Source: Melieria omissa
Taxonomy: Eukaryota > Arthropoda > Insecta > Diptera > Ulidiidae
DNA length: 64,000 nt
Reading direction: 5' to 3'
Assembly: GCA_963971225.1 (NCBI GenBank)
Contig: OZ020267.1
Location: 89,889,648 to 89,953,647 of the forward strand
Both the position numbers and the translations under genes were made by a program. The notes below the pieces were generated by a model. It saw only the letters and a program-made list of their open reading frames with translations. It did no database searches and was not told the origin of the DNA. Positions 61,954 through 64,000 of the stretch are shown in pieces. Position 1 is the stretch's first letter; each line of letters opens with the position of its first letter.

Positions 61954-62578
61954 TTAGACTTGTTCGTCCCGAACAAGTGCCGAGGCTCCGCCGGAGTAAG
62001 ACGTCAGGCGCTCCAGATGGACTACTTTCAACCTGGCGTTTCTGTTGCCGCAGTGTTGAACCCTGAACACAACGTCATTAATCCTGATCACGACCTTGCA
62101 CGGTCCTTCCCATGACGTTTGAAGTTTTGGAGACAAACCTTTCCTACGCTGCGGGTTATAGAGCATTACCAGATCGCCTTCTTGGAACCCCGCTGTGTTA
62201 GCTGTAGATCATATATGGCTTTCATCCTATCGCTGACTAGTTGGATACAGTCCCTTCTAAACTAGTGGATTTCTTCCAGCTTCGACCGCTTATTGACTGC
62301 GTTATCAGTCTTAGCGCCTTCCGTCGGGCTGGCCACTCCGAACTTCAAGTCAGTAGGCAATCTCAGCTCCGTGCCGAACACTGCCCGGGCTGGAGTGAGT
62401 GATGTCGTATCGTGCGGGGCTGACCTATACGCCATCAAGAACAGCGGAATATGCGTATCGCAATCCTTTTGATTCCTGCCTACTACTTTCCGCAGATATT
62501 CTTCCTGCGTCCGATTGAATCGTTCCACCATGCCGTCGGACTGGGGATGCAAAGGACAGGTGCGAGTTTTCCTTATTC
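61954..62578 (-). pseudogene. Gypsy B (second element) integrase C-terminal half
   Basis: Minus strand. 62262-62575 carries RKTRTCPLHPQSDGMVERFN, including the catalytic Glu, then YRSAPHDTTSLTPARAVFGT. A frameshift near 62200-62260 leads to 61954-62166 with LYNPQRRKGLSPK and the EEQV-type end before the LTR. The N-terminal part is cut off by the BEL element at 62583. Confidence 0.88.
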
Positions 62579-62582
62579 CTAG

Positions 62583-62814
62583 TGTTTCGATCGCGGCGGA
62601 GCGGATAAATAAGTATACGCGGTATGGTTCGGTTTTTGTGGTGTTTATTGTTAAACGTACTAATAACAAGTGAGTGGTACACGAAACATGAAACGATACA
62701 AACGGCCGAAGCCGGGGAGCAGAAAATAGGGGGAACATGAGTACAAAGGGAAAAGGAAAGATGGGGATTGGAGATGGGATCGACGGATCACTGAAGACAG
62801 CACTCATCTAAACA
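62583..62814 (-). repeat. 3' LTR of the BEL/Pao element
   Basis: 232 bp; on the minus strand starts TGTTTAGATGAG and ends GATCGAAACA, giving TG..CA ends. The preceding GGCGGCCGCGA is a weak purine tract. The second LTR is not in the window, so borders rest on the ends and on the break in Gypsy B. Confidence 0.65.
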
Positions 62815-63880
62815 TCGCGGCCGCCATTGCAGATTGCAATCAAATATAGTTGTGGTTGCTCGTCCCCGCGTCCTCGGGTGTGAGGAAGAGTTGCGGCTGA
62901 CGGCTGGCTGGCGGTGATACGCGGCTGACTGGCTGTACGGTGGGCTGACGGCTGTAGGGTTGTCGCCGTTCCGCGATGCCGGAGTGCTGGTGAGTGCGAT
63001 GAGGGCCTCTTCGCAGATGATGCGTGCGGACTTGCGGGGTTGTCTGGGGGGGGGCAGTTGCTGGGGTGCTTGCGCCGGATCTGCGAAAAAAGGAGATGTC
63101 AGTTGTGGGAAATGATATTGACATCGTTTGTGTGGGGTGTAAGCGATGAGGTTCGCCTGAGTTGCCGTCGGAGGAGTGACGGTGCTTGGGACAGGTCGCA
63201 CGGGAATGGCGACTGACTCGGACCCGGGATGGGTGCTCTCGAGGTCGGTTGTATAGGGGAGTGCAATGTGGAAATGCGAGGGGGCTGCAGTTTCCATCAA
63301 TTGCTGTGCATATTGACGCGTGGCGTTGAGCCAACGCTTGTGGTGTACCCCTTTTCGCGCTCTCATTGGGGGCGATAGCCATCCTGCGGGGGGCGAAACG
63401 TTTGGCAACGAAGGGGGTGTTTGCCATTTCAAGTTGGAGTGTGCAGGGATGGTGGGTTCCGCGTGATTTGCCTTTATTTCCATGGATGGAAACTCTACGG
63501 GATTGAGGGCGGCACTCACGTCAGAAAGGGCTTCCTGTGGAGTAGGAAGGTCATTTCGAAGGGCGGGACCAGTGTGCCTGTAATTTGGCAACTCGGTGAT
63601 ATGTGTCAAATGTGATGACATGGATACTGGACCGCTTAATATCCAACCGAATACTGTAAGTTGAGCAAGTAAGCTGCCACATACATTTCGGTGGAAACCT
63701 TCGAGCATGATCTGCGGGATGAGATCACTGCCAATCTCTATATCGATCTGCGCTGCCTCGAAGGGGTTGGGATCAGCGAGATCTAGCGTGGCAAAATCGT
63801 TCAAATTGGGGTGGTTTATTTTGGACGGGGGGAGAAAGTCGTAAGCTTTTGAAGCACGATTGCTTGCACGGGGAGATTTG
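62788..63880 (-). pseudogene. BEL/Pao Pol fragment with Pro/Ser/Thr-rich tail
   Basis: The frame is open from a stop near 63890 to TGA/TAA at 62788. LADPNPFEAAQIDIEIGSDL and NVCGSLLAQLTVFGWILSGP are the conserved end of the BEL/Pao protease-like region that precedes RT. About 60 residues on, the protein turns into roughly 250 residues rich in Pro, Ser, Thr, Ala and His with no domain I recognise. It ends inside the LTR. RT, RNase H and integrase are missing, so a large deletion joins the protease region to a 3' region. Confidence 0.78.
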
Positions 63881-64000
63881 TGCTCGTTTTAGGGACTGCC
63901 AATGTCAAGAAGCATATATATATATATAGAGTCCTAAAGCTCCGCGAGGGAGCAAAGGGCCGCAATCATAGCGGAGGGCCGAAGCATATATGGTTGGCGT
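63881..64000. other. Window edge, TA-rich stretch
   Basis: Contains a short TA repeat at 63914-63930 and two copies of GAAGCATATATAT-like sequence (63909, 63982). No feature can be called; probably still BEL interior or flank. Confidence 0.35.

Larger units (their letters stand above)
62583..64000 (-). mobile_element. BEL/Pao LTR element, left part, runs off the window
   Basis: Its 3' LTR (62583-62814) interrupts the Gypsy B integrase. Inside it the minus strand encodes a BEL-type protease-region frame and a long Pro/Ser/Thr-rich tail, with no RT or integrase before the LTR, so it appears internally deleted. The 5' side and target duplication lie beyond 64000. Confidence 0.78.

Overview
The window is a eukaryotic, almost gene-free block of nested transposable elements. 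I read it as the genome of a higher fly (brachyceran Diptera, possibly a tephritid fruit fly). The grounds are an insect errantivirus primed by tRNA-Lys, LOA- and jockey-like LINEs, Helitrons with internal satellites, mariner and hAT elements, and a fly-type Hand bHLH exon. The species is an inference. No rRNA, CRISPR or bacterial gene is visible. The only host coding sequence I can support is one exon of Hand at 27306-27502 (+).

1-6539: an errantivirus-like LTR element on the minus strand (gag, pol, env), with an open env frame but broken gag and integrase. 6752-9117: three hAT elements in a row, each bounded by an exact 8-bp target duplication. 9537-16309: a fourth hAT whose interior was split by a Ty3/Gypsy element (copy 1, 9631-15358, target duplication GTAC) and by a tRNA-derived SINE. 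16890-19891: mariner-type relics, a foldback palindrome and one arm of a long inverted repeat. 19966-25667: two Helitrons in tandem with 260-bp satellite arrays, followed by the second inverted-repeat arm. 27306-27502: Hand exon. 27955-28525: LINE RNase H fragment. 28526-33068: a minus-strand Helitron with its own satellite, into which Gypsy copy 2 is inserted; copy 2 itself carries a jockey fragment.

33069-44203: Gypsy copy 3 on the minus strand, carrying a small inverted-repeat element and a full-length 5.4-kb LOA-like LINE with a 12-bp target duplication. A related Gypsy subfamily (B) follows on the plus strand and is interrupted by a BED-finger hAT. About 7.85 kb of this composite (39404-47255) is tandemly repeated as 47256-57529. 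The breakpoint joins the LINE endonuclease to the hAT transposase in one frame. The second unit later received a 2.4-kb hAT that itself holds a mariner and a piggyBac-type MITE. 59927-64000: the far LTR of Gypsy B, a second SINE, LINE fragments, another Gypsy B element and a BEL/Pao element that runs off the window.

The elements relate by nesting rather than by an operon. Gypsy A and B share a Gag with an N-terminal SAP-like motif, a coiled coil and a CCHC knuckle, and a tRNA-Leu-type primer site. Several copies keep gag and integrase but have lost protease, RT and RNase H. Nearly every coding region is frameshifted or deleted, so the locus looks like a transposon graveyard or piRNA-cluster-like region around a developmental gene.
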